Positions 50,340 to 59,663 of a stretch of DNA of 64,000 nucleotides are shown piece by piece. A model generated the notes under the pieces. It had not been told where the DNA came from, made no database searches, and saw only the letters and a list, made by a program, of their open reading frames with translations. The stretch is from Brachyhypopomus gauderio. Its lineage: Eukaryota; Chordata; Actinopteri; Gymnotiformes; Hypopomidae. Every line of letters starts with the position of its first letter. Positions within the stretch are counted from its first letter, which is position 1. The stretch is taken from NCBI RefSeq assembly GCF_052324685.1, contig NW_027506880.1, positions 742,001 to 806,000 on the forward strand. Reading direction: 5' to 3'. The translations under genes were made by a program, and so were the position numbers.

Positions 50340-50784
50340 TGCTTCTTGATCAGATGCCAGACACACAAGTGGCATTTTTTGCTAGGATGCCTATGGGAAG
50401 GCCATCGTGGAGATGTTCCCTTTAGGTCATCACAGTGAGACGTCTGCCTCATTATGTTATCGACACAGGAATGTGTTAAACCCCCATATAGGTTGATGGC
50501 AATTCTAAAGCAGCTTGCTAAATCAAAATGAAACTTATTGGAAAGTTGCCTGGTGCCTTGTCATGTTGTCTCCGCACAAAGAAAACTCTTGCTACTTAGT
50601 TGCTTCGTAGAAGTTACTGTTACAAAAGTAAGGAATGAAGACAACATTTGGCTCTTGGATGTGAATGTTTTGTCTTTAAGGAGAGTAGACGTACAGCTTA
50701 GCCAGTGTTGACAAGATTAATTCCATGCTCGGAAAGAATGAGTAAAAGTCCATGGGAGATATGCGATAACATGTGACCAGTGAG

Positions 50785-50857
50785 GTTTCTGTAGTGTAGT
50801 GGTCATCATGTTCGCCTTACACGCGAAAGGTCCCTGGTTCGATACCAGGCAGAAACA
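50785..50857 (+). tRNA. tRNA-Val(TAC) 4
   Basis: Full cloverleaf: GTTTCTG/CAGAAAC acceptor, anticodon loop CTTACAC, T stem CCTGG/CCAGG with TTCGATA loop. C25 is T, leaving a G-U pair in the D stem, so function is probable but not certain. Confidence 0.85.
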
Positions 50858-51296
50858 TTCTTCTTGATAGGATGACACAAACAACTGCTGTTTTGTGGTA
50901 GGTTGTCAGTGGAAAGGCCATTGGGGGGCTCTTCCATTTAGATCCTCACAGGGAGAAGTCTTCCTCATTATGTGATCGACAAGGAATTAGCTAAAACTCG
51001 ATGTACCTTGATGGCGGTACTACTGCAGCCCGTGCAATAAAAATGACACTAAGTGGAAACTTGCCCCATGCTTTATGTTGTCTCCCAACATAGAAAAGTT
51101 ATGCTATGCAGGTGATTTGTAGAAGTAACTGTTTTACAAAGGAAGGGAATGAAGACAACATTTGGTGTTTGGATGTAAATGTTTTGTCTGAAAGAAGAGA
51201 AGACCTACAGCATAGCCAGTGTTGACATGATGACTTCCATGCTCTGATAGAGTGAGGAAAAGCCCACGAGAAATATGCCCAAGAGTACTAAGTGAG

Positions 51297-51369
51297 GTTT
51301 CTGTAGTGTAGTGGTCATCACGTTCGCCTCACACGCGAAAGGTCCCTGGTTCGATACCAGGCAGAAACA
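51297..51369 (+). tRNA. tRNA-Val(CAC) 5
   Basis: Fully paired cloverleaf: 7-bp acceptor GTTTCTG/CAGAAAC, anticodon stem TTCGC/GCGAA with loop CTCACAC, T stem CCTGG/CCAGG, discriminator A. A box and B box (GGTTCGATACC) are canonical. Compared with the remembered mammalian tRNA-Val(CAC), changes in the acceptor and T stems are paired, a sign of selection on structure. Confidence 0.95.
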
Positions 51370-51811
51370 TCCTTCTTGATAGAATGACAGACACTCAACT
51401 GCTGTTTTGTGGTAGGTTGCCCATGGAAAGGCTATCGGGGAGCGCTTTCCTTTAGATCCTCACAGTGAGCAGTCTGTCTCATTATGTGATCGATACAGGA
51501 ATGTGATAAACCCCCATTTAGCTTGAAAGCAGTATCAATGCAGCTGGTTGAATCAAAATGAAACTTAGTGGAAAGTTGCCTAGTGCTTTGTCATGTTGTC
51601 TCCCAACATGGAAAACTCATGCTACATGGTTGATTTGTAGAAGTTTGTGTTAGAAAGGGAACGAATGAAGACAATAATTGGTGTTTGAATGTGAATGTTT
51701 TGTTGAAAAGCTGAGAAGACCTACTGCTTAGGCAATGTTGGCAGAATGACGTTCATGCCACAAAAAATGAGGAAGAGCTCGTGAGATTTCAAAATTGGAT
51801 CAGTATGTCAG

Positions 51812-51884
51812 GTTTCTGTAGTGTAGTTGTCATCACGTTCGCCTAACACGCGAAAGGTCTCTGGTTCGATACCAGGCAAAAACA
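51812..51884 (+). pseudogene. tRNA-Val(AAC) 6, structurally defective
   Basis: Loop CTAACAC. The D loop reads AGTTGT, losing invariant G18. The 3' acceptor side CAAAAAC leaves a C5-A68 mismatch, and the T stem begins T-G. Probably a poor or dead tRNA; first gene of the core two-gene unit. Confidence 0.8.
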
Positions 51885-52323
51885 CTCTTCTTGATAGGAT
51901 GACACAAACAACTGCTGTTTTGTGGTAGGTTGTCAGTGGAAAGGCCATTGGGGGGCTCTTCCATTTAGATCCTCACAGGGAGAAGTCTTCCTCATTATGT
52001 GATCGACAAGGAATTAGCTAAAACTCGATGTACCTTGATGGCGGTACTACTGCAGCCCGTGCAATAAAAATGACACTAAGTGGAAACTTGCCCCGTGCTT
52101 TATGTTGTCTCCCAACATAGAAAAGTTATGCTATGCAGGTGATTTGTAGAAGTAACTGTTTTACAAAGGAACGGAATGAAGACAACATTTGGTGTTTGGA
52201 TGTAAATGTTTTGTCTGAAAGAAGAGAAGACCTACAGCATAGCCAGTGTTGACATGATGACTTCCATGCTCTGATAGAGTGAGGAAAAGCCCACGAGAAA
52301 TATGCCCAAGAGTACTAAGTGAG

Positions 52324-52396
52324 GTTTCTGTAGTGTAGTGGTCGTCACGTTCGCCTCACACGCGAAAGGTCCCTGGTTCGATACCAGGCAGAAACA
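52324..52396 (+). tRNA. tRNA-Val(CAC) 7
   Basis: As gene 5 except GTCGTCAC for GTCATCAC, an A21-type to G change in the D arm. Stems are otherwise fully paired. Confidence 0.9.
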
Positions 52397-52838
52397 TCCT
52401 TCTTGATAGAATGACAGACACTCAACTGCTGTTTTGTGGTAGGTTGCCCATGGAAAGGCTATCGGGGAGCGCTTTCCTTTAGATCCTCACAGTGAGCAGT
52501 CTGTCTCATTATGTGATCGATACAGGAATGTGATAAACCCCCATTTAGCTTGAAAGCAGTATCAATGCAGCTGGTTGAATCAAAATGAAACTTAGTGGAA
52601 AGTTGCCTAGTGCATTGTCATGTTGTCTCCCAACATGGAAAACTCATGCTACACGGTTGATTTGTAGAAGTTTGTGTTAGAAAGGGAACGAATGAAGACA
52701 ATAATTGGTGTTTGAATGTGAATGTTTTGTTGAAAAGCTGAGAAGACCTACTGCTTAGGCAATGTTGGCAGAATGACGTTCATGCCACAAAAAATGAGGA
52801 AGAGCTCGTGAGATTTCAAAATTGGATCAGTATATCAG

Positions 52839-52911
52839 GTTTCTGTAGTGTAGTTGTCATCACGTTTGCCTAACACGCGAAAGGTCTCTGGTTCGATACC
52901 AGGCAAAAACA
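52839..52911 (+). pseudogene. tRNA-Val(AAC) 8, structurally defective
   Basis: Loop CTAACAC, G18 lost (AGTTGT), anticodon stem TTTGC/GCGAA with a U-G pair, acceptor C5-A68 mismatch. Confidence 0.8.
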
Positions 52912-53350
52912 CTCTTCTTGATAGGATGACACAAACAACTGCTGTTTTGTGGTAGGTTGTCAGTGGAAAGGCCATTGGGGGGCTCTTCCATTTAGATCCT
53001 CACAGGGAGAAGTCTTCCTCATTATGTGATCGACAAGGAATTAGCTAAAACTCGATGTACCTTGATGGCGGTACTACTGCAGCCCGTGCAATAAAAATGA
53101 CACTAAGTGGAAACTTGCCCCGTGCTTTATGTTGTCTCCCAACATAGAAAAGTTATGCTATGCAGGTGATTTGTAGAAGTAACTGTTTTACAAAGGAACG
53201 GAATGAAGACAACATTTGGTGTTTGGATGTAAATGTTTTGTCTGAAAGAAGAGAAGACCTACAGCATAGCCAGTGTTGACATGATGACTTCCATGCTCTG
53301 ATAGAGTGAGGAAAAGCCCACGAGAAATATGCCCAAGAGTACTAAGTGAG

Positions 53351-53423
53351 GTTTCTGTAGTGTAGTGGTCATCACGTTCGCCTCACACGCGAAAGGTCCC
53401 TGGTTCGATACCAGGCAGAAACA
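53351..53423 (+). tRNA. tRNA-Val(CAC) 9
   Basis: Same sequence as gene 5, with all stems paired and both internal promoter boxes intact. Confidence 0.95.
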
Positions 53424-53865
53424 TCCTTCTTGATAGAATGACAGACACTCAACTGCTGTTTTGTGGTAGGTTGCCCATGGAAAGGCTATCGGGGAGCGCT
53501 TTCCTTTAGATCCTCACAGTGAGCAGTCTGTCTCATTATGTGATCGATACAGGAATGTGATAAACCCCCATTTAGCTTGAAAGCAGTATCAATGCAGCTG
53601 GTTGAATCAAAATGAAACTTAGTGGAAAGTTGCCTAGTGCATTGTCATGTTGTCTCCCAACATGGAAAACTCATGCTACACGGTTGATTTGTAGAAGTTT
53701 GTGTTAGAAAGGGAACGAATGAAGACAATAATTGGTGTTTGAATGTGAATGTTTTGTTGAAAAGCTGAGAAGACCTACTGCTTAGGCAATGTTGGCAGAA
53801 TGACGTTCATGCCACAAAAAATGAGGAAGAGCTCGTGAGATTTCAAAATTGGATCAGTATATCAG

Positions 53866-53938
53866 GTTTCTGTAGTGTAGTTGTCATCACGTTTGCCTAA
53901 CACGCGAAAGGTCTCTGGTTCGATACCAGGCAAAAACA
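53866..53938 (+). pseudogene. tRNA-Val(AAC) 10, structurally defective
   Basis: Same defects as gene 8 (G18 lost, C5-A68, U-G in the anticodon stem). Confidence 0.8.
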
Positions 53939-54377
53939 CTCTTCTTGATAGGATGACACAAACAACTGCTGTTTTGTGGTAGGTTGTCAGTGGAAAGGCC
54001 ATTGGGGGGCTCTTCCATTTAGATCCTCACAGGGAGAAGTCTTCCTCATTATGTGATCGACAAGGAATTAGCTAAAACTCGATGTACCTTGATGGCGGTA
54101 CTACTGCAGCCCGTGCAATAAAAATGACACTAAGTGGAAACTTGCCCCGTGCTTTATGTTGTCTCCCAACATAGAAAAGTTATGCTATGCAGGTGATTTG
54201 TAGAAGTAACTGTTTTACAAAGGAACGGAATGAAGACAACATTTGGTGTTTGGATGTAAATGTTTTGTCTGAAAGAAGAGAAGACCTACAGCATAGCCAG
54301 TGTTGACATGATGACTTCCATGCTCTGATAGAGTGAGGAAAAGCCCACGAGAAATATGCCCAAGAGTACTAAGTGAG

Positions 54378-54450
54378 GTTTCTGTAGTGTAGTGGTCATC
54401 ACGTTCGCCTCACACGCGAAAGGTCCCTGGTTTGATACCAGGCAGAAACA
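54378..54450 (+). tRNA. tRNA-Val(CAC) 11, T-loop variant
   Basis: As gene 5, but the T loop is TTTGATA instead of TTCGATA. This changes invariant C56, which contacts G19 and is also a key base of the pol III B box. Transcription and folding are likely impaired. Confidence 0.75.
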
Positions 54451-54892
54451 TCCTTCTTGATAGAATGACAGACACTCAACTGCTGTTTTGTGGTAGGTTG
54501 CCCATGGAAAGGCTATCGGGGAGCGCTTTCCTTTAGATCCTCACAGTGAGCAGTCTGTCTCATTATGTGATCGATACAGGAATGTGATAAACCCCCATTT
54601 AGCTTGAAAGCAGTATCAATGCAGCTGGTTGAATCAAAATGAAACTTAGTGGAAAGTTGCCTAGTGCTTTGTCATGTTGTCTCCCAACATGGAAAACTCA
54701 TGCTACATGGTTGATTTGTAGAAGTTTGTGTTAGAAAGGGAACGAATGAAGACAATAATTGGTGTTTGAATGTGAATGTTTTGTTGAAAAGCTGAGAAGA
54801 CCTACTGCTTAGGCAATGTTGGCAGAATGACGTTCATGCCACAAAAAATGAGGAAGAGCTCGTGAGATTTCAAAATTGGATCAGTATGTCAG

Positions 54893-54965
54893 GTTTCTGT
54901 AGTGTAGTGGTCATCACGTTTGCCTAACACGCGAAAGGTCTCTGGTTCGATACCAGGCAAAAACA
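54893..54965 (+). tRNA. tRNA-Val(AAC) 12, G18 intact
   Basis: The only core AAC copy with the normal AGTGGT D loop. It still has CAAAAAC (C5-A68 mismatch) and TTTGC/GCGAA. Functional status is uncertain. Confidence 0.7.
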
Positions 54966-55404
54966 CTCTTCTTGATAGGATGACACAAACAACTGCTGTT
55001 TTGTGGTAGGTTGTCAGTGGAAAGGCCATTGGGGGGCTCTTCCATTTAGATCCTCACAGGGAGAAGTCTTCCTCATTATGTGATCGACAAGGAATTAGCT
55101 AAAACTCGATGTACCTTGATGGCGGTACTACTGCAGCCCGTGCAATAAAAATGACACTAAGTGGAAACTTGCCCCGTGCTTTATGTTGTCTCCCAACATA
55201 GAAAAGTTATGCTATGCAGGTGATTTGTAGAAGTAACTGTTTTACAAAGGAACGGAATGAAGACAACATTTGGTGTTTGGATGTAAATGTTTTGTCTGAA
55301 AGAAGAGAAGACCTACAGCATAGCCAGTGTTGACATGATGACTTCCATGCTCTGATAGAGTGAGGAAAAGCCCACGAGAAATATGCCCAAGAGTACTAAG
55401 TGAG

Positions 55405-55477
55405 GTTTCTGTAGTGTAGTGGTCATCACGTTCGCCTCACACGCGAAAGGTCCCTGGTTCGATACCAGGCAGAAACA
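55405..55477 (+). tRNA. tRNA-Val(CAC) 13
   Basis: Same as gene 5; all stems paired. Confidence 0.95.
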
Positions 55478-55919
55478 TCCTTCTTGATAGAATGACAGAC
55501 ACTCAACTGCTGTTTTGTGGTAGGTTGCCCATGGAAAGGCTATCGGGGAGCGCTTTCCTTTAGATCCTCACAGTGAGCAGTCTGTCTCATTATGTGATCG
55601 ATACAGGAATGTGATAAACCCCCATTTAGCTTGAAAGCAGTATCAATGCAGCTGGTTGAATCAAAATGAAACTTAGTGGAAAGTTGCCTAGTGCTTTGTC
55701 ATGTTGTCTCCCAACATGGAAAACTCATGCTACACGGTTGATTTGTAGAAGTTTGTGTTAGAAAGGGAACGAATGAAGACAATAATTGGTGTTTGAATGT
55801 GAATGTTTTGTTGAAAAGCTGAGAAGACCTACTGCTTAGGCAATGTTGGCAGAATGACGTTCATGCCACAAAAAATGAGGAAGAGCTCGTGAGATTTCAA
55901 AATTGGATCAGTATATCAG

Positions 55920-55992
55920 GTTTCTGTAGTGTAGTTGTCATCACGTTTGCCTAACACGCGAAAGGTCTCTGGTTCGATACCAGGCAAAAACA
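55920..55992 (+). pseudogene. tRNA-Val(AAC) 14, structurally defective
   Basis: Same defects as genes 8 and 10. Confidence 0.8.
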
Positions 55993-56431
55993 CTCTTCTT
56001 GATAGGATGACACAAACAACTGCTGTTTTGTGGTAGGTTGTCAGTGGAAAGGCCATTGGGGGGCTCTTCCATTTAGATCCTCACAGGGAGAAGTCTTCCT
56101 CATTATGTGATCGACAAGGAATTAGCTAAAACTCGATGTACCTTGATGGCGGTACTACTGCAGCCCGTGCAATAAAAATGACACTAAGTGGAAACTTGCC
56201 CCGTGCTTTATGTTGTCTCCCAACATAGAAAAGTTATGCTATGCAGGTGATTTGTAGAAGTAACTGTTTTACAAAGGAACGGAATGAAGACAACATTTGG
56301 TGTTTGGATGTAAATGTTTTGTCTGAAAGAAGAGAAGACCTACAGCATAGCCAGTGTTGACATGATGACTTCCATGCTCTGATAGAGTGAGGAAAAGCCC
56401 ACGAGAAATATGCCCAAGAGTACTAAGTGAG

Positions 56432-56504
56432 GTTTCTGTAGTGTAGTGGTCATCACGTTCGCCTCACACGCGAAAGGTCCCTGGTTCGATACCAGGCAGA
56501 AACA
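56432..56504 (+). tRNA. tRNA-Val(CAC) 15
   Basis: Same as gene 5; all stems paired. Confidence 0.95.
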
Positions 56505-56946
56505 TCCTTCTTGATAGAATGACAGACACTCAACTGCTGTTTTGTGGTAGGTTGCCCATGGAAAGGCTATCGGGGAGCGCTTTCCTTTAGATCCTCACAG
56601 TGAGCAGTCTGTCTCATTATGTGATCGATACAGGAATGTGATAAACCCCCATTTAGCTTGAAAGCAGTATCAATGCAGCTGGTTGAATCAAAATGAAACT
56701 TAGTGGAAAGTTGCCTAGTGCTTTGTCATGTTGTCTCCCAACATGGAAAACTCATGCTACACGGTTGATTTGTAGAAGTTTGTGTTAGAAAGGGAACGAA
56801 TGAAGACAATAATTGGTGTTTGAATGTGAATGTTTTGTTGAAAAGCTGAGAAGACCTACTGCTTAGGCAATGTTGGCAGAATGACGTTCATGCCACAAAA
56901 AATGAGGAAGAGCTCGTGAGATTTCAAAATTGGATCAGTATGTCAG

Positions 56947-57019
56947 GTTTCTGTAGTGTAATTGTCATCAAGTTTGCCTAACACGCGAAAGGTCTCTGGT
57001 TCGATACCAGGCAAAAACA
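56947..57019 (+). pseudogene. tRNA-Val(AAC) 16, most decayed core copy
   Basis: The D arm reads GTGTAATTGTCATCAA. The A box loses more bases and the D stem loses its C25 pair, on top of G18 loss and the C5-A68 mismatch. Confidence 0.85.
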
Positions 57020-57458
57020 CTCTTCTTGATAGGATGACACAAACAACTGCTGTTTTGTGGTAGGTTGTCAGTGGAAAGGCCATTGGGGGGCTCTTCCATT
57101 TAGATCCTCACAGGGAGAAGTCTTCCTCATTATGTGATCGACAAGGAATTAGCTAAAACTCGATGTACCTTGATGGCGGTACTACTGCAGCCCGTGCAAT
57201 AAAAATGACACTAAGTGGAAACTTGCCCCGTGCTTTATGTTGTCTCCCAACATAGAAAAGTTATGCTATGCAGGTGATTTGTAGAAGTAACTGTTTTACA
57301 AAGGAACGGAATGAAGACAACATTTGGTGTTTGGATGTAAATGTTTTGTCTGAAAGAAGAGAAGACCTACAGCATAGCCAGTGTTGACATGATGACTTCC
57401 ATGCTCTGATAGAGTGAGGAAAAGCCCACGAGAAATATGCCCAAGAGTACTAAGTGAG

Positions 57459-57531
57459 GTTTCTGTAGTGTAGTGGTCATCACGTTCGCCTCACACGCGA
57501 AAGGTCCCTGGTTCGATACCAGGCAGAAACA
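57459..57531 (+). tRNA. tRNA-Val(CAC) 17, with close terminator
   Basis: Same body as gene 5. Unlike other copies, it is followed within 5 nt by a T5 run (ATCCTTTTTG), a good pol III terminator. Confidence 0.95.
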
Positions 57532-57973
57532 TCCTTTTTGACAGAATGACAGACACTCAACTGCTGTTTTGTGGTAGGGTGCCCATGGAAAGGCTATCGG
57601 GGAGCGCTTTCCTTTAGATCCTCACAATGAGCAGTCTGTCTCATTATGCGATCGATACTGCAATGTGATTCACCCCCATTTAGTTTGAAAGCAGTATCAA
57701 TGCAGCTGGTTGAATCAAAATGAAACTTAGTGGAAAGTTGCCTAGTGCTTTGTCATGTTGTCTCCCAACATGGAAAACTCATGCTACACGGTTGATTTGT
57801 AGAAGTTTGTGTTAGAAAGGGAACGAATGAAGACAATAATTGGTGTTTGAATGTGAATGTTTTGTTGAAAAGCTGAGAAGACCTACTGCTTAGGCAATGT
57901 TGGCAGAATGACGTTCATGCCACAAAAAATGAGGAAGAGCTCGTGAGATTTCAAAATTGGATCAGTATGTCAG

Positions 57974-58046
57974 GTTTCTGTAGTGTAGTGGTCATCACGT
58001 TCGCCTAACACGCGAAAGGTCCCTGGTTCGATACCAGGCAGAAACA
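57974..58046 (+). tRNA. tRNA-Val(AAC) 18, intact
   Basis: The only fully paired AAC copy: normal D loop AGTGGT, stem TTCGC/GCGAA, T stem CCTGG/CCAGG, acceptor GTTTCTG/CAGAAAC. It is followed by a C spacer with a T6 run about 37 nt downstream. Confidence 0.95.
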
Positions 58047-58491
58047 TGCTTCTTGATCAGATGCCAGACACACAAGTGGCATTTTTTGCTAGGATGCCTA
58101 TGGGAAGGCCATCGTGGAGATGTTCCCTTTAGGTCATCACAGTGAGACGTCTGCCTCATTATGTTATCGACACAGGAATGTGTTAAACCCCCATATAGGT
58201 TGATGGCAATTCTAAAGCAGCTTGCTAAATCAAAATGAAACTTATTGGAAAGTTGCCTGGTGCCTTGTCATGTTGTCTCCGCACAAAGAAAACTCTTGCT
58301 ACTTAGTTGCTTCGTAGAAGTTACTGTTACAAAAGTAAGGAATGAAGACAACATTTGGCTCTTGGATGTGAATGTTTTGTCTTTAAGGAGAGTAGACGTA
58401 CAGCTTAGCCAGTGTTGACAAGATGAATTCCATGCTCGGAAAGAATGAGTAAAAGTCCATGGGAGATATGCGATAACATGTGACCAGTGAG

Positions 58492-58564
58492 GTTTCTGTA
58501 GTGTAGTGGTCATCACGTTCGCCTTACACGCGAAAGGTCCCTGGTTCGATACCAGGCAGAAACA
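58492..58564 (+). tRNA. tRNA-Val(TAC) 19, intact
   Basis: Fully paired body identical to gene 5 apart from anticodon TAC (loop CTTACAC). The D stem is CAC, so it is sounder than gene 4. Confidence 0.95.
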
Positions 58565-59003
58565 TTCTTCTTGATAGGATGACACAAACAACTGCTGTTT
58601 TGTGGTAGGTTGTCAGTGGAAAGGCCATTGGCGGGCTCTTCCATTTAGATCCTCACAGGGAGAAGTCTTCCTCATTATGTGATCGACAAGGAATTAGCTA
58701 AAACTCGATGTACCTTGATGGCGGTACTACTGCAGCCCGTGCAATAAAAATGACACTAAGTGGAAACTTGCCCCGTGCTTTATGTTGTCTCCCAACATAG
58801 AAAAGTTATGCTATGCAGGTGATTTGTAGAAGTAACTGTTTTACAAAGGAACGGAATGAAGACAACATTTGGTGTTTGGATGTAAATGTTTTGTCTGAAA
58901 GAAGAGAAGACCTACAGCATAGCCAGTGTTGACATGATGACGTCCATGCTCTGATAGAGTGAGGAAAAGCCCACGAGAAATATGCCCAAGAGTACTAAGT
59001 GAG

Positions 59004-59076
59004 GTTTCTTTAGTGTAGTGGTCATCACGTTCGCCTCACACGCGAAAGGTCCCTGGTTCGATACCAGGCAGAAACA
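59004..59076 (+). tRNA. tRNA-Val(CAC) 20, acceptor variant
   Basis: Anticodon loop CTCACAC. The acceptor 5' side is GTTTCTT, so base 7 no longer pairs with C66. Otherwise intact. Confidence 0.8.
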
Positions 59077-59517
59077 TCCTTCTTGATAGAATGACAGACA
59101 CTCAACTGCTGTTTTGTGGTAGGTTGCCCATGGAAAGGCTATCGGGGAGCGCTTTCCTTTAGATCCTCACAGTGAGCAGTCTGTCTCATTATGTGATCGA
59201 TACAGGAATGTGATAAACCCCCATTTAGCTTGAAAGCAGTATCAATGCAGCTGGTTCAATCAAAATGAAACTTAGTGGAAAGTTGCCTAGTGCTTTGTCA
59301 TGTTGTCTCCCAACATGGAAAACTCATGCTACACGGTTGATTGTAGAAGATTGTGTTAGAAAGGGAACGAATGAAGACAATAATTGGTGTTTGAATGTGA
59401 ATGTTTTGTCTAAAAGCTGAGAAGACCTACTGCTTAGGCAATCTTGGCAGAATGACGTTCATGCCCCAAAAAATGAGGAAGAGCTCGTGAGATTTCAAAA
59501 TTAGATCAATACGTCAG

Positions 59518-59577
59518 GTTTCTGTAGTGTAGTGGTCATCACGTTCGCCTAACATGTGAAAGGTCCCTGGTTCCTGG
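59518..59577 (+). pseudogene. tRNA-Val(AAC) pseudogene 21, truncated
   Basis: The acceptor 5' side, D arm and loop CTAACAT are readable. The sequence breaks off inside the T arm (CCTGGTTCCTGGTTAC) and continues as a partial C spacer. Confidence 0.9.
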
Positions 59578-59663
59578 TTACAAAAATAATGAATGAAGAC
59601 AACATTTGGCTCTTGGATTTGAATGTTTTGTCTTTAAGGAGAGTAGAGGTACAGCTTAGCCCA

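Larger units (their letters stand above)
49253..59663 (+). repeat. Tandem tRNA-Val array with higher-order repeat
   Basis: Twenty-one tRNA-Val-like sequences, all on the plus strand, are spaced mostly 512 or 515 bp apart. Three spacer types can be told apart by what follows the tRNA: A (CTTGATAGAATGACAGACAC), B (CTTGATAGGATGACACAAAC) and C (CTTGATCAGATGCCAGACAC). The core, 51812-57973, is six AAC-B-CAC-A units of about 1,027 bp. On both sides lies an AAC-C-TAC-B-CAC-A arrangement. The left end is rearranged, and the right end stops inside a C spacer at the hAT composite. Confidence 0.95.

Noticed and set aside
58268-58591. Minus-strand open frames in the array (MFVSSYQEECFCLVSNQ...)
   Set aside because: They read antisense through a tRNA gene and its spacer and recur only because the array repeats; there is no protein-like conservation.
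49253-59663. CRISPR-like or 5S rDNA-like array suggested by evenly spaced repeats
   Set aside because: The 73-nt conserved core folds as tRNA-Val with A and B boxes; spacers are long and themselves repeated, and no 5S rRNA sequence is present.
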